Part shown: one piece after another, positions 23,400 to 33,147 of the stretch
Layout: each line of letters starts with the position of its first letter
Numbering within the stretch: the stretch's first letter is position 1
NCBI GenBank assembly: GCA_964035015.1
Contig: CAXIUP010000236.1
Location: 79,742 to 143,741 of the forward strand
Length of the DNA stretch: 64,000 nucleotides
Direction: 5' to 3'
Source: Corallium rubrum
Lineage: Eukaryota; Cnidaria; Anthozoa; Scleralcyonacea; Coralliidae
Program-made: the position numbers and the translations under genes
The notes under the pieces: model-generated
Databases searched by the model: none
Seen by the model: the letters and a program-made list of their open reading frames with translations, nothing else
What the model was told of the DNA's origin: nothing

Positions 23400-24564
23400 A
23401 CAGCTAATTTTTGCCTTCTCAATGCTAGATCTATACGAAACAAATCCACGGCCATCAGGGTAATTATCACAGAGAGCAATGTTTATATTCTGGCGTTGCC
23501 TGAAACTTGGCTGCAGCAAGACGCACTGGATGAATATGCAATTTGAAATAGCACTCCTACTAATGTTTTCAAACACATCGCCAGGAAAAACAGAGATGGT
23601 GGCATTAATTTACAACAAGGCTTTTCTATTCAAGTTTAAATTAACGAAGCAATATAAATCGTTTGAATTTATTGACATGGGTGTGAAGAGTTCAAATCCT
23701 GTGAGAATCATTGTTGTATACAGACCCTACATCTACAGCAAACGGTTTAACTGTTGAGATCTTCCTCTCTGAATTCAGGAAGTTTATAGAAAAAGTTGTT
23801 ACTGACCCAGGTTCTTTGATTATATCTGGTGACTTTAATTTTCATCTTGACGACCAAAATAACTCGCAGGCAACAAAATTCCTAGACATGATCAATTCAC
23901 TAAATCTAAAGCAGCATGTTCAACAAGTCACTCATAAAGATGGTCATACATTGGACTTGATTATTACAAGATCAGAGAAGATATCATTAATTCTGTACTC
24001 ATATCTGATCCACGTATCTCTGACCACTACCAATACATCCAAGAAAAGAAGTATGTTATAGGAAATTAAAGAGCATAAATTACGAAGATTTTTGTACGGA
24101 CTTGGAAAGATCTTGCCTCATTTCTGATGTTTTTATTATTCTACACGTCACCGCTTGGAGATCTCATTCGAAAACATATGGACTTTCATCTCTGTGCAGA
24201 TGATACTCAACTGTATATTGTTTTTAAGTCATCTGTTGAAGGTCATCTAGAATTGGCAAAATCCTAAATCGAAATTTGTGTGCGTGACATAGATCTATGG
24301 ATGTCCAAAAACATGTTAAAGATGAACAGAGACAAAACTGAATTGTTGATTCTAAATACACAGTATCGTCCACAACCTACTATCTGTTCTGTTTCTGTTT
24401 GTAGTGAAACTATACAGTCTTCTACACATGTTAAAAATATTGGAGTGATTTTCGACTCCAGTATGTTGTCCATGGAGCAGCATATTACCGAAATTTGCAA
24501 ATCAGCATTCTTCATTCACGGAATGTAGGCAAAATAAGGAAATATCTCTCCCAGAAGTCAGCTA
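23400..24564 (+). pseudogene. LINE endonuclease and RT fragments, cut by the Polinton
   Basis: The AP-endonuclease part shows PETWLQQDALDEYA (about 23,500), then SGDFNFHLDD and THKDGHTLDLIITR (23,815-23,975), the catalytic SGDFN and target-recognition regions. After a large deletion, RT motif C appears as HLCADDTQLYI (about 24,190), where cysteine replaces the usual tyrosine, followed by MSKNMLKMNRDKTELLI and CKSAFF. The last LINE codons stop at 24,564, where the Polinton end begins. Confidence 0.75.
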
Positions 24565-24788
24565 AGTAGTGTAAGTATAATACTCTTTTTTTTTGGTGTT
24601 GGAGCCTGGCACTAGTTTTTAACCAATCAGATTGCAGTATTATTTTTGTTAACCAATCAGTGACGACAACGCATAAATTAACTGTGATTTTGTACGGGGG
24701 GTGCTAGAAAGTGTTGGCTGTTTTCATTTTAATGTATTCAGGGGGTGTTTTTTTTATTTTGGGGGGGAGGGTGTGAGTGAGGTTGGGG

Positions 24789-24792
<4 letters not shown>

Positions 24793-24875
<83 letters not shown>
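24793..24875. repeat. (GT)n microsatellite near the Polinton left end
   Basis: About 40 GT units within 230-310 bp of the terminus. Simple repeats inside the terminal region are common in Polintons. Confidence 0.95.
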
Positions 24876-24877
<2 letters not shown>

Positions 24878-25333
24878 TTCTGTTCAAAATGTGAACATAT
24901 ATGTCCAAAAAGTTCACCAATGACATGTGGGATAGCGAAATAATGTATTGCGCACGCGTAGTTGGACATTCTTGGACGTTACTCGGACGCCACCTCTTTA
25001 TTCAACCACGTTTTTTTCTTTTTCTTTTTAGTTTTTTTTGGTGTGGTCAGTGCGAAAGAAGAAAGAAGACCGGAAGTTGTAACGATGATAGCCGGAGTGA
25101 AGTGACTGAGAATTTTATACCACGACATTTTGTTTTTTTTCTTTATTTTTTTCCCCTGATAATAGATTTTTTTATTTTTTGAAAAAAAAAATCCCTTCTA
25201 GATTTTAATTAGCATAATATTATTTTTTTATTACTTTTACAGCTAATACCCATATATGGGTATTGTTGTTTTCTTATTATTTTTTTTGGGTTGGAAGAGA
25301 GAGAGAGAAAAAAATATATTATTTTTTTTCCCG

Positions 25334-25345
25334 GAGAAAAAAAAA
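25334..25345 (-). terminator. Pol III terminator after tRNA-Ile
   Basis: A run of T on the minus strand (the A run at about 25,337-25,345) directly downstream of the tRNA 3' end. Confidence 0.75.
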
Positions 25346-25346
25346 C

Positions 25347-25433
25347 AACTCCTGGAGAGAATCGAACTCTCGACCTTCGCATATCACAATACAATCATAA
25401 GTACGACGCGCTAACCAGCTACGCCACAGGAGC
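25347..25433 (-). tRNA. tRNA-Ile(UAU) with a 13-nt intron
   Basis: On the minus strand, acceptor GCTCCTG pairs with CAGGAGT (one G-U). The D-arm follows TGGCGTAGCTGG (A box). The anticodon stem is TCGTA/TGCGA with loop CTTATG...A and anticodon TAT, and a 13-nt intron after position 37 where eukaryotic tRNA-Ile(UAU) introns lie. The T-arm is GAGAG-TTCGATT-CTCTC (B box GTTCGATTC). A run of nine T follows within a few bases, a good Pol III terminator. All stems are intact, so the gene could be functional. It lies 0.8 kb inside the Polinton. Confidence 0.93.
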
Positions 25434-25600
25434 TAACAAAGGATTAACGCAAAATAAAAATGCCTTATCGAAATTAAGAAATTAATTAAAGAAATTGAAT
25501 CAGAGGAGTCTCTTATTAAAAGATGGAATAAAAAAATACTTGGATTTTTGAAATCTTTTGAGAAGAATTTATAGGTGATTTTTTTAAAAATCAGTTAGCT

Positions 25601-25864
25601 ATGGAAATGGGTCAGACTTCACATTTGACACGAGTGACCCATATTCCCAGGAGTCGGAAGACCCCTTATACCGCTGAGGTTACGTCTTCGAATAGAAAAC
25701 GAAAATTGTTCGAAGTTAGTGACCACTTGGTCAACGAGAGAAAACTACCAAAGATGGTGTATGAGATGCCCTTTCCATTGCTGTATAGTAAGGAAACATC
25801 CAATGTGGTTACGATCTCTACCAACAATCAACAAGAAACCATTAACAGCCTTTGCAGGAAATGA
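25601..25864 (+). CDS. Hypothetical Polinton accessory protein
   Basis: 87 codons from ATG, beginning MEMGQTSHLTRVTHIPRSRK. Basic N-terminal half, no recognised domain, no membrane segment. It is the first ORF inside the element after the terminal region and tRNA. The surrounding DNA is extremely AT-rich while this frame is not, which favours real coding. Confidence 0.45.
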   Translation: MEMGQTSHLTRVTHIPRSRKTPYTAEVTSSNRKRKLFEVSDHLVNERKLPKMVYEMPFPLLYSKETSNVVTISTNNQQETINSLCRK

Positions 25865-26160
25865 ATTGTGATAAGAAAATACATTGTTGACATTCCGTTT
25901 AATCTGCATGAAAATAAAATTTTACCTTACATCGTGGTACGAAAGTGTATGTTATAATATTCAAATATGATCGTATTGAATTAATTGTACCTTATGAGAT
26001 ACCGTAATTTTGTTAAAAAAAATTAAAAAAATTTATTTCACGATTTTTTTTTAATTGTGTGTTTTTATTTATTTATTTTATTTATTTATTTATTTATTTA
26101 TATTTGTTTTTATTTATTTCGATGATTTTGATTTTTTATCATTTAAAAAAAAAAGGCAAC

Positions 26161-26452
26161 GGCTGATGAGGAAGAATTTACGGTAGGTGTTGAAAAAAAC
26201 GTATTGGAGGTTGATGTAGAAGAAGAAGAGCGAAATGAAATCTTGAAGAAAATGGGTGAATTAAAAGAGATAACTAGAAAATTTGTTACATCTTTTAATG
26301 GGGTAAAAGAAGCTGTAGCAACATACGCTGCAAAAGGAAAAAAAGACGGTGAATTGATGAATTGGAATAATTATTGCGAGTTACTGCGTTACATAGCGGA
26401 CACGTCTTTAGGAGATTGCGAGATAAATTTTTTTTGTAAGTTTTTTTTATGA
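26161..26452 (+). CDS. Small acidic helical protein, module A
   Basis: An open frame with an acidic, probably coiled N-terminus (DVEEEERNEILKKMGELKEI) and a second helical part (NNYCELLRYIADTSLGDCE). The start is uncertain: no ATG is visible, the frame being open from about 26,150. Its stop TGA overlaps the next ATG (ATGA at 26,449), the same arrangement as at 27,374. It is a possible partner of the downstream cysteine-rich protein. Confidence 0.45.
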
Positions 26453-26583
26453 ACGGAACTGTTTTTTGTAATATCTGTAGTCAATCGATAGAGTGGTTTG
26501 AACCATGTTTTTTCACGTGTAGAGTATGTAATGTCAATATAATTTTTTGTGAATTGTGTCGAAAAATCTCCCCATTATTATAG
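26449..26583 (+). CDS. Short cysteine-rich (zinc-binding-like) protein A
   Basis: 44 codons, MNGTVFCNICSQ then CFFTCRVCNVNIIFCELCRK. The cysteine spacing (CxxC...CxxCx...CxxC) parallels that of the protein at 27,374-27,568, with shared FTCRxC-x-V and IFCxxCR elements. It probably binds zinc. It ends early compared with its relative, and cysteine-containing sequence continues in another frame past the stop, so it may be truncated. Confidence 0.55.
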   Translation: MNGTVFCNICSQSIEWFEPCFFTCRVCNVNIIFCELCRKISPLL

Positions 26584-26654
26584 CAAATGTAGTTGTATAA
26601 AAAGAAAGACTCGTTGGCGTAGAAGAACAATTAGTAATTCTTTCAATCCATGTG

Positions 26655-26810
26655 ATGGGGGATATTCCTCAAATTATCGCGGAAGAGATAGAAATTGCGA
26701 ATTGTGAATTAAAGGGAAGCATTGATAGAAGATTAAAAGAAAAGGAATATGACCCTGTGAAAATAAATTTAATGCGCTTACGTGAGAACAGCCACACCAT
26801 CAACAGGTAA
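26655..26810 (+). CDS. Hypothetical 51-residue protein
   Basis: ATG start, acidic helical sequence (MGDIPQIIAEEIEIANCELK), ending in TAA. No recognised domain. It lies between the two cysteine-rich modules. Confidence 0.4.
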   Translation: MGDIPQIIAEEIEIANCELKGSIDRRLKEKEYDPVKINLMRLRENSHTINR

Positions 26811-27143
26811 AAAAGAAGAAAATGGCAAGTGAACGTGTCGATAATGTTTTTACACCGATAAAGAACCAGTAGCAGTTGAAATTGTTACAAGGAAAAAACA
26901 TACAAGAAACTTGAATAAACTTATTTTACTTTTTGTTTGTGAAAAAAAAAAAAATTTTTAAAGTTTTTTTTTACATCTTTATATTCGTGAAAATGAAAAT
27001 GTGACTTTTAGACAATCGCGTCAACAACAACAACGTGATAATGAAGGGTTTTTGTTTTAATTTTTTTTTACATCGTAGAGATTTTTTATCTACTAACTAT
27101 ATTAGAATAAAAAAAAAATACCGTGTCTTTATTGCTTGAAAAC

Positions 27144-27377
27144 ATGTCAAAGGGTGCAAAGGTAATTCTTCATGGTGTGTTTTGTGATACGACGAATTTT
27201 TTTAATCAGAAATTAGAAGAAAATAATCTTCATAACGACCCTTACTTACTCACCAACGTCTGGGCGTATATAGAATCGCTATTACGAGCGAAAGAGCGTG
27301 CGAGACAAGAAGCTGCTCAAAAGTATTTGAGGGATTTACGTCGGAAAATACTATTGGAGGAGATAATAAGAGAATGA
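27144..27377 (+). CDS. Small helical protein, module B
   Basis: 77 codons from the ATG at 27,144 (MSKGAKVILHGVFCDTTNFF). The frame is open slightly further upstream from a GTG. The second half is a charged helix (RAKERARQEAAQKYLRDLRR). Its stop overlaps the ATG of the following cysteine-rich ORF by ATGA, which suggests coupled expression. Similar in layout, though not obviously in sequence, to the ORF ending at 26,452. Confidence 0.5.
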   Translation: MSKGAKVILHGVFCDTTNFFNQKLEENNLHNDPYLLTNVWAYIESLLRAKERARQEAAQKYLRDLRRKILLEEIIRE

Positions 27378-27568
27378 CCCGTTTCTGTGGGTGCTGCAAA
27401 ATTCAAATTTTACATCCAGATAAAGTTTGTTACTACACATGTCGCCATTGTCGCGTGTTTGAAATATTTTGTGATTTTTGCAGAAGAAATGTTCCCAAAA
27501 AAATCATGTGGGATGTGTACCGCGAATGCGACTGTATAAATAGGCAGATGCGTTGGTGGAAAAATTAG
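27374..27568 (+). CDS. Cysteine-rich (zinc-binding-like) protein B
   Basis: 64 codons: CGCCKIQ...CYYTCRHCRVFEIFCDFCRR...CDCINRQ. Four CxxC pairs imply two zinc sites, RING/FYVE-like in spacing but not assignable to a named family. It is paralogous to 26,449-26,583 and arose with its upstream neighbour as a two-gene duplication. DNA-, RNA- or host-protein-binding roles are possible but not shown. Confidence 0.6.
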   Translation: MTRFCGCCKIQILHPDKVCYYTCRHCRVFEIFCDFCRRNVPKKIMWDVYRECDCINRQMRWWKN

Positions 27569-27578
27569 TTTAGCTAAA

Positions 27579-27803
27579 ATGGATAAAGAAGAACCATGTA
27601 TTATTAGAAGAAGAAAGTTGATAGCGTTTGACGACATATATCCCATGTTGAAAAAATGTCACGCGACATATCTTAAAGTGATTTTAGGGAAAAAAGTTTT
27701 TTTCATGCTGGTGAAGATCAAATTTACTTCAACGCTGTTAATTTATGCTATAACTCAAAAGTACCCAGATCAAAATATCTGCATTATTGGACAACGGTGG
27801 TAA
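27579..27803 (+). CDS. Hypothetical 74-residue protein
   Basis: ATG 10 bases after the previous stop, MDKEEPCIIRRRKLIAFDD. No recognised domain. The C-terminal part (LVKIKFTSTLLIYAIT) is hydrophobic. Possibly the last gene of a plus-strand cluster 25.6-27.8 kb. Confidence 0.4.
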   Translation: MDKEEPCIIRRRKLIAFDDIYPMLKKCHATYLKVILGKKVFFMLVKIKFTSTLLIYAITQKYPDQNICIIGQRW

Positions 27804-28198
27804 AAAGTGAAAATAGTTATAACTACGAGCAACATGTGGGGGAATTTACATGTAATAGGATTTGGGAGGGGAAAAAACACAAAAAATGTATAATATTGTA
27901 AAACGAATGTTGGGTATCATTCTGTTAATTCTCAACTACCTGTCATACTCGACCTTTGGATCTCATTCTCAAGTACCTACCATATGATTATTATAATTTT
28001 TTTTATTCGACCTTTGGATGTCGTACGACACCGTGATAATTAATTCGACGATCATACGATACCGTTTACCGAATTTGGTATGAAATAGAACATCTGTTTA
28101 CCAAATATGGTGAGTAACGCGATTATAAAAAGATCTAAAATTTCATAAAATTTTCATTCAAACTCAAGAAAGTAAAAAAATCAAGTTACAAAAGAAAG
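27804..28198. other. Intergenic, AT-rich, with short duplicated motifs
   Basis: No gene. TTCGACCTTTGGAT occurs twice (27,950 and 28,008). The near-repeats CCGTTTACCGAATTTGGTA and CTGTTTACCAAATATGGT follow at 28,060 and 28,092. Iterated motifs may be regulatory. Confidence 0.4.
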
Positions 28199-28408
28199 AT
28201 GGCTGAAATAAGTGTTATATATTACAATGAAACGCAGGTGAATGATGAAGAAAAAAGAGAAGAAAAAAGAGAAGATTGGGTGGTAAAGACGGGCGAAACG
28301 CAGAATTGGTGGATTACAAAAATAACAATGATGACGGTAAATGGGGAAGAGGTGAAACACCACCGCACTGCCAACCAAGACAAAAAGAAATTTGTGGCAA
28401 TGGTGTGA
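28199..28408 (+). CDS. Hypothetical 69-residue protein
   Basis: ATG start (MAEISVIYYNETQVNDEEKR), highly charged, with no recognised domain. It lies just before the strand switch in the element. Confidence 0.4.
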   Translation: MAEISVIYYNETQVNDEEKREEKREDWVVKTGETQNWWITKITMMTVNGEEVKHHRTANQDKKKFVAMV

Positions 28409-28700
28409 AGGAGGAAGAAGAGGGTGTTCTAAAAGATTAAGCACGGATTATTACTTTATGAACATATATTAACAAAAAACTTTAGAAATAGTGAAAGAAC
28501 AAATGAACATATAACTCATTAGTATTAACATTTTTTTTCAACATAGTTTTTATTTTAACATATCTTACAATCTACCAAGGTCTGAAGAATATTGTACATC
28601 GGTAAACATGATTTTTGATATATGGGGAAAAGTCATTGTACTAGAATGTTTTGGAAAAACAAAAAAATGTAGAAGCTTGTAGAATATACTAATTTTTTTT

Positions 28701-29219
28701 TTAAACAGATACTTTGCTCTCGCAATAAATACACTCCTCAACAACAACTCCCGCTCTGGGTTTAAAATATTTTTGAATTTCCGGGTGCAAATGATACATG
28801 GCGTTTGTAAAATCGTTTTCTCCGATATCTTCATCCCATACATCGGTTCACATCAACATGGCGTCGAACGTTGTGATTTCTTTCGCCACCAATAACGCTA
28901 GATCAAACGTATTCTTTCATTCTAGTCTAAGATATGGTGTTTCATTTTTCCCGAAATGACCATAACAGTCGACATGGAACTCCATATCACTACCACCATT
29001 ACCCCACAACAATCTCAATAGCGTTGTAAAGAAACCAATTTGAGCGGGTTTGAAATTGTCCTTTGGATTAATCTCAGAACGTTTATGGCAAAATTCGAAC
29101 CTCGCTGTTGTCACTATATGCTTATACGCAACATCTATCTGTTGTCCATTAGCGATATTAACAGTTTTTCTACTTCCCATTTTTTTTTTGTTTTTTGTGA
29201 ATTTTGTCTGTTTTGTCAT
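28701..29219 (-). pseudogene. Minus-strand accessory gene with two in-frame stops
   Basis: From the ATG at 29,219 (MTKQTKFTKNKKKMG) one frame continues to 28,701 through two stop codons (about 28,910 and 28,840), giving about 170 residues of coherent sequence. It has an aromatic/charged middle (MEFHVDCYGHFGKNE) and a C-terminal CIYCES. Other Polinton proteins of unknown function look similar, but I cannot name it. It is transcribed away from the plus-strand gene at 29,627 across a repeated intergenic array. Confidence 0.5.
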
Positions 29220-29224
29220 TTTTT

Positions 29225-29530
29225 ATATGTGGAGTTTGTTGACTTTATTCTAAGGGGAAAAAAATCACCTCGGAAAATCATAGTCATGAGTTTTTTAATT
29301 ACAACAATAACAACTCCATATATGGGTGTTGTTGACTTTATTATTCTAAGGAAAAAAACACCTTAGAAAATCATAGTCATGAGGTTTTTAATTACGGCAA
29401 TAACAACACCATATGTGGGCGTTGTTGACTTTATTATTCTAATAAAAAACCCCAACAAAAACCTTCTAGAACATAAGATTTTGACTACGACAATAACAAC
29501 TCCATGGTGTTTATTGACACTGTCAAAAAC
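29225..29530. promoter_or_regulatory. Tandem repeats with CArG-like cores between divergent genes
   Basis: Three to four imperfect units of about 97 bp, each with CAATAACAAC, a CC(A/T)6GG-like core, GTTGTTGACTTTATT and AATCATAGTCATGAG. The core is CCATATATGG at 29,316-29,325 and CCATATGTGG at 29,409-29,418. The flanks of each core are inverted repeats of each other (AACAAC...GTTGTT). The same core occurs at 25,250-25,259 and a longer form at 32,112-32,123. Placement between diverging genes suggests a bidirectional promoter. Confidence 0.5.
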
Positions 29531-29626
29531 CTCATGACTATGATTTTTCTAGAATAAAAAAAAACCTCATAGTTTTGATTTAAGATATATAATAAAACAC
29601 TGACGTTGTTTTTCTGATAAAAAAAA

Positions 29627-30347
29627 ATGTCGAAGCGTACGCATGAAGGTGTAGTGAAAACGAGGGTTGATCAGGGAAATATTGAATTTAACATGTTAAA
29701 GATGATACTGTACTCTGTTTGATTCCTGAATTTCGACGCTTTTCATCCCGTTATATGGGTCTGTTATATTGGATAGCAGGGCTGATGGATTATTACGAAG
29801 GAGATTACATAGCAGCTGTTGAAAGAAGATATCTGGATGAAAATGATTTTGAGGAGGAAATAAATTATTGTTTTCACGCTAGAAGTTTTTTTTTTATAAG
29901 GGATTAGCGTGCGGGGAAGATTGCGATATAAATTATCGCCCCCACATTATTATTGAGAATGGGGTACAGTATTTATTACCCTATCTTGAAAAGAATCGTC
30001 GTTGCGGTTGGGGTGTTGTACGATGTATTGACGGTGGACTAATGTTACAGCGAACACGTAATTTTTACTGCTGTTGGGTTTTTTCTAATATTAATTATTT
30101 TTTTGAAATACCTTATGTAATTAAACGAGAGCATAGTGAATCCTTTCATAAATTAGCATGTATAAACACTGTGACGAACGAGATGAATGTTTCTCACACA
30201 CCAAACGTTTCGTTACCCGCATTATTTAAGTATATCAGTTCGGAACATGGGGAGAGAGTTTTAATGACAGCGTATTATCTGTACACGCTTGCTCCTGAGT
30301 TTACACGCTTGCTCCTGAGAATATTGACGTTGAGTTATACATCCTAG
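29627..30347 (+). pseudogene. Polinton accessory protein, frameshifted
   Basis: The ATG at 29,627 (MSKRTHEGVVKTRVD) leads into a frame that shifts near 29,715 and again near 29,905. Sense continues through LLYWIAGLMDYYEGDYIAAVERRY, the region around 29,940 (cysteine-containing) and 30,042-30,347. About 230 residues in all. A duplicated stretch GTTTACACGCTTGCTCCTGA near 30,285-30,318 adds a local repeat. No named domain. Confidence 0.45.
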
Positions 30348-30391
30348 TACTGATTTTTTTATTTTATTGTGGGGATCATAACCCTATAGGG

Positions 30392-30884
30392 ATGTTATTA
30401 AGTAAAAGAAGCATACACTATTCGATGGAAAGATTAAATAAAATTATCGAACAAAAATTAGAATGTCGGTTGGATGTTACATATAGGAATGGCGAGTATA
30501 TTATCGAGGACGAGGATGATTTTTCTTATAACGATATTAGTTATATGTATAGAACACAGGAGATATGTGTGTACAAAAATTGTAAGAAAAAATGCGTTGA
30601 TCATTTAAACAATGTTGGGGATTATGTTATAAAAAAAATTAGTGAAAAAAAGCGTCTAAAACAGCGTGACCCTGTGCACACTGTATTCATCGATTATTAG
30701 AAACGGTTATGAATATTTTGAATTTAAAACAAAATTCCTATGCTCGCGTATTCATGTATCGACCAAAAACGAGTATACGCGTAAATTCCGTTATGTAAAT
30801 TTTATTTTGCCGCATAAACAAAGTGTTAATGATTTATCTGAATTTACACTTATGGAAACATGTGAGGGTAAAAAAAACAATTAG
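30392..30884 (+). pseudogene. Polinton accessory protein, frameshifted
   Basis: Two overlapping frames, 30,392-30,700 and 30,666-30,884, that form one charged protein of about 160 residues. It has an acidic patch (IIEDEDDFSYNDIS) and a cysteine-bearing segment (CVYKNCKKKCVDHL). The shift lies near 30,680. No family assigned. Confidence 0.4.
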
Positions 30885-30899
30885 CCACCATTCACCATC

Positions 30900-31385
30900 A
30901 TGTGTGCTTGGCATGAGAAAGAACCGCTTGAAAAACAAGTCAACGACTTGTTGTTGACACTTTCCGGCAAGATAAGTAGAGCTGAATCGACTCTGCTGCA
31001 AAGACATGCTACATATAAACACATATAAGCGGGATGGTTGATGAGCGTTCTAAGGACGTTTCAATGGGAAATCACAAACCTAGTGACAATACCTATGCTG
31101 TATACGTTTCTCCCCAAAAACGAAGAGAAAGATCTTCGAGAGATAGTCGATGTGATGAGAAAAGTATACCACTGGATTGAAAACCCTATACCGAGTGATA
31201 CATCAGAACCTCGTCGTCGCTATGTGGTGCTTCATAGATGCTTGACAATAGTGAAAAACGCTAGTGAAAAACTTCACGAACAGCGATTATTTGTTTCTTG
31301 TGATTACGAACATAGTGTACATAGTGGTAAAATAATAGGTTATACGGGTTGGGATGCTATCAAAGTGTATGATTTTACAAATTGA
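30900..31385 (+). pseudogene. Accessory protein with one in-frame stop
   Basis: The ATG at 30,900 (MCAWHEKEPLEKQVNDLL) and the ORF at 31,041-31,385 share one frame, separated by a single TAA at 31,026. The helical N-terminal part is followed by FQWEITNL and a conserved-looking segment (RRRYVVLHRCLTIVKNASEK). Either a two-ORF arrangement or, more likely, a gene broken by a stop. Unknown function. Confidence 0.45.
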
Positions 31386-31441
31386 TTATTAAAAAAAATG
31401 TAAGTCATTTTTTTTTAGAAAAATGCGTATCAAGAATCAAT

Positions 31442-31711
31442 ATGACTATTTTGTACGCCATTTCTACAGGGGAAGTTTATGCAAAAGTGATACAACTTGA
31501 TCAAATACTACCCCTATTCATTAATACAGGGCATGATTTCAAAATCATTGGTGTAGAAAAAGATTATTTTGTAAAGGGTTGTGATAAAGTTATTTTTGAG
31601 CCGGTGTGTAGGATGGGTGTTGCACCTTTACCTTATAAATATTATTGGTCGTTAAGTAGAAACCACGATTTTACTAGCGACATAGATGAATTTTTTAAAA
31701 TTGTACGTTAA
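31442..31711 (+). CDS. Hypothetical 89-residue protein
   Basis: ATG start at 31,442 (MTILYAISTGEVYAKVIQLD), a compact alternating hydrophobic pattern suggesting a beta-rich fold, and no stops. The frame extends upstream only through a TTG. No recognised domain. Confidence 0.45.
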   Translation: MTILYAISTGEVYAKVIQLDQILPLFINTGHDFKIIGVEKDYFVKGCDKVIFEPVCRMGVAPLPYKYYWSLSRNHDFTSDIDEFFKIVR

Positions 31712-32369
31712 TGGCAAAAAATCATCCACTTTATTTATTTATTAACAACTACAATTTTTTATTGATTTTCTTTGCTGGATTCATCTTTTTTCTCTGTTGT
31801 TTTTTTTATTTCTCTAAAAAAAAATTTAAAAATAAAAATTACTATTGTGTTTTTTATGTCTTATTTTTTTCAAAAAAAAACTTACTTAAACATTTTTTCA
31901 CACCCCATTTTTTCCAACCACGCGTCAAAACCTATTTTTTTCACCATTGTGCAATTTACACATTGTTTTTCTTCCCCACATAATTTCATCGCGCCTTCCA
32001 CGTAGACAGTTTCGTTTGACGCCATTTTTTTTAAATATAATATTTCCTTCTCCTTTTTATATAAAAATTAAATATTAAAAATTTTTTTAAAAAACGAAAC
32101 AACACCAATACCCATATATATGGAGAAAAAAATAATATTTTTTTTAGTTCCAAAAAAAAAGTTATAAATGAATGAACTTTCACACACGCACACACTCACT
32201 ACGCACATACGCGCCACACGGTATATGCACAGGGTGAACCGTGTGAGTATTACGTTTTATTCTTTTTCTACTGAAAAAGTGTGGCTAAACATTTTTATTT
32301 CAATCCTTTTTGAACAGCGTCTAAAAAAACAACTTTAAACGACTTTAAAAAAAACTATATTTATTTATT
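31712..32369. other. AT-rich intergenic region, no credible gene
   Basis: T-rich frames here encode only low-complexity F/L/I runs. A CArG-like CCATATATATGG lies at 32,112-32,123 and short CA-rich repeats (CACACGCACACACTCA) at 32,180. Probably regulatory spacer upstream of the next gene. Confidence 0.5.
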
Positions 32370-33147
32370 ATGGAATTATATTTAAAACAATGTGTTACAA
32401 GTGAACGTGTACTTCAAAAGTATACGGATTTATCACGAAAAGTGGTAGCTCTTCAGAAGAAGAATAGTAAGGCGTTACTTGCTAAAGTATACCCTACGAG
32501 TAAAGCATGTGTAAAGTTTACGATGCAAGCGATGATGGAACTGGAAATGGATTCGATTCCAGAATTGATTACTGTTCTTCAACAAACCAACACGACGGTG
32601 AATTGGAACGAACACGTTCACATTGTGGTCTCGACATATCAAAACTACAAAAAAGATTCTATGCGTCTAGTGTCACGTGGGAACGGATATGGGTCAGGTG
32701 AATTACTAGTCCAAAAAAAAAACTATCATTATTGCCGATGAAGATTTAACCTTTGACGATCCCGACGGTGCGAGCCCTTCTGTAGAAATTGAACCAGCTG
32801 AAGACAACGCGTCGTGGGATGATGAATGGGGAAGTTTTTCTTTTAAAAAAACAGACAACATCCAAGAGATCGCGTTACAATTGGGTCGTTTTCACCACGA
32901 CGCTTGTGGTGCAGCGAGTGGGAAAAAATAAAATAAAGAGAAATCCGACAAACCACTAAAGAAGAAGAAATCCCCCTCTGAAGAACAACTATCAGGTGTG
33001 GAAATTGAACGTGAGTTCGATGAAGAAATAATAAAAACGGTTAATTTAAATAAAAACGCTATAACTGAATTAATGTATTTTTTTCAAATGAGTGAATTAT
33101 CTTTAGAAGATTGTGTTTCTAGATATAATGATGAAATCAATCAATGA
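32370..33147 (+). pseudogene. Large accessory protein upstream of integrase, frameshifted
   Basis: It starts at the ATG of 32,370 (MELYLKQCVTSERVLQKY) and runs clean to about 32,720, where an A-run shifts the frame. It continues as an acidic segment (DEDLTFDDPDGASPSVEIE) to about 32,930, then after a stop as a charged C-terminal part (SGVEIEREFDEEIIK). Position just before the integrase and the N-terminal helical region suggest a Polinton-specific conserved protein, not identified further. Confidence 0.5.

Larger units (their letters stand above)
20490..24564 (+). mobile_element. Non-LTR retrotransposon remnants, interrupted
   Basis: Pieces of one or more CR1/L2-like LINE copies on the plus strand: an N-terminal ORF2 segment with a 2A-like box (20,516-21,090), endonuclease segments (about 23,400-24,060) and an RT segment with a CADD box (24,160-24,560). 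Between 21.1 and 23.2 kb lies unrelated sequence with a pentamer array and a MITE. The final RT segment is cut at 24,564 by the Polinton terminus. Confidence 0.65.

Noticed and set aside
23241..23576. Minus-strand ORF opposite the LINE endonuclease
   Set aside because: It is the antisense shadow of the endonuclease pieces that make sense on the plus strand.
24738..24969. THTHTH peptides on the minus strand
   Set aside because: Product of the (GT)n microsatellite.
29225..29530. CRISPR-like array of repeats and spacers
   Set aside because: The roughly 97-bp units are imperfect, unit and spacer are not separable, and the window is eukaryotic. It is better seen as iterated regulatory DNA.
31711..32005. 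Phe/Leu-rich frames looking like membrane proteins
   Set aside because: Composition follows from T-runs. Two frames overlap with the same bias and no defined hydrophobic segments.
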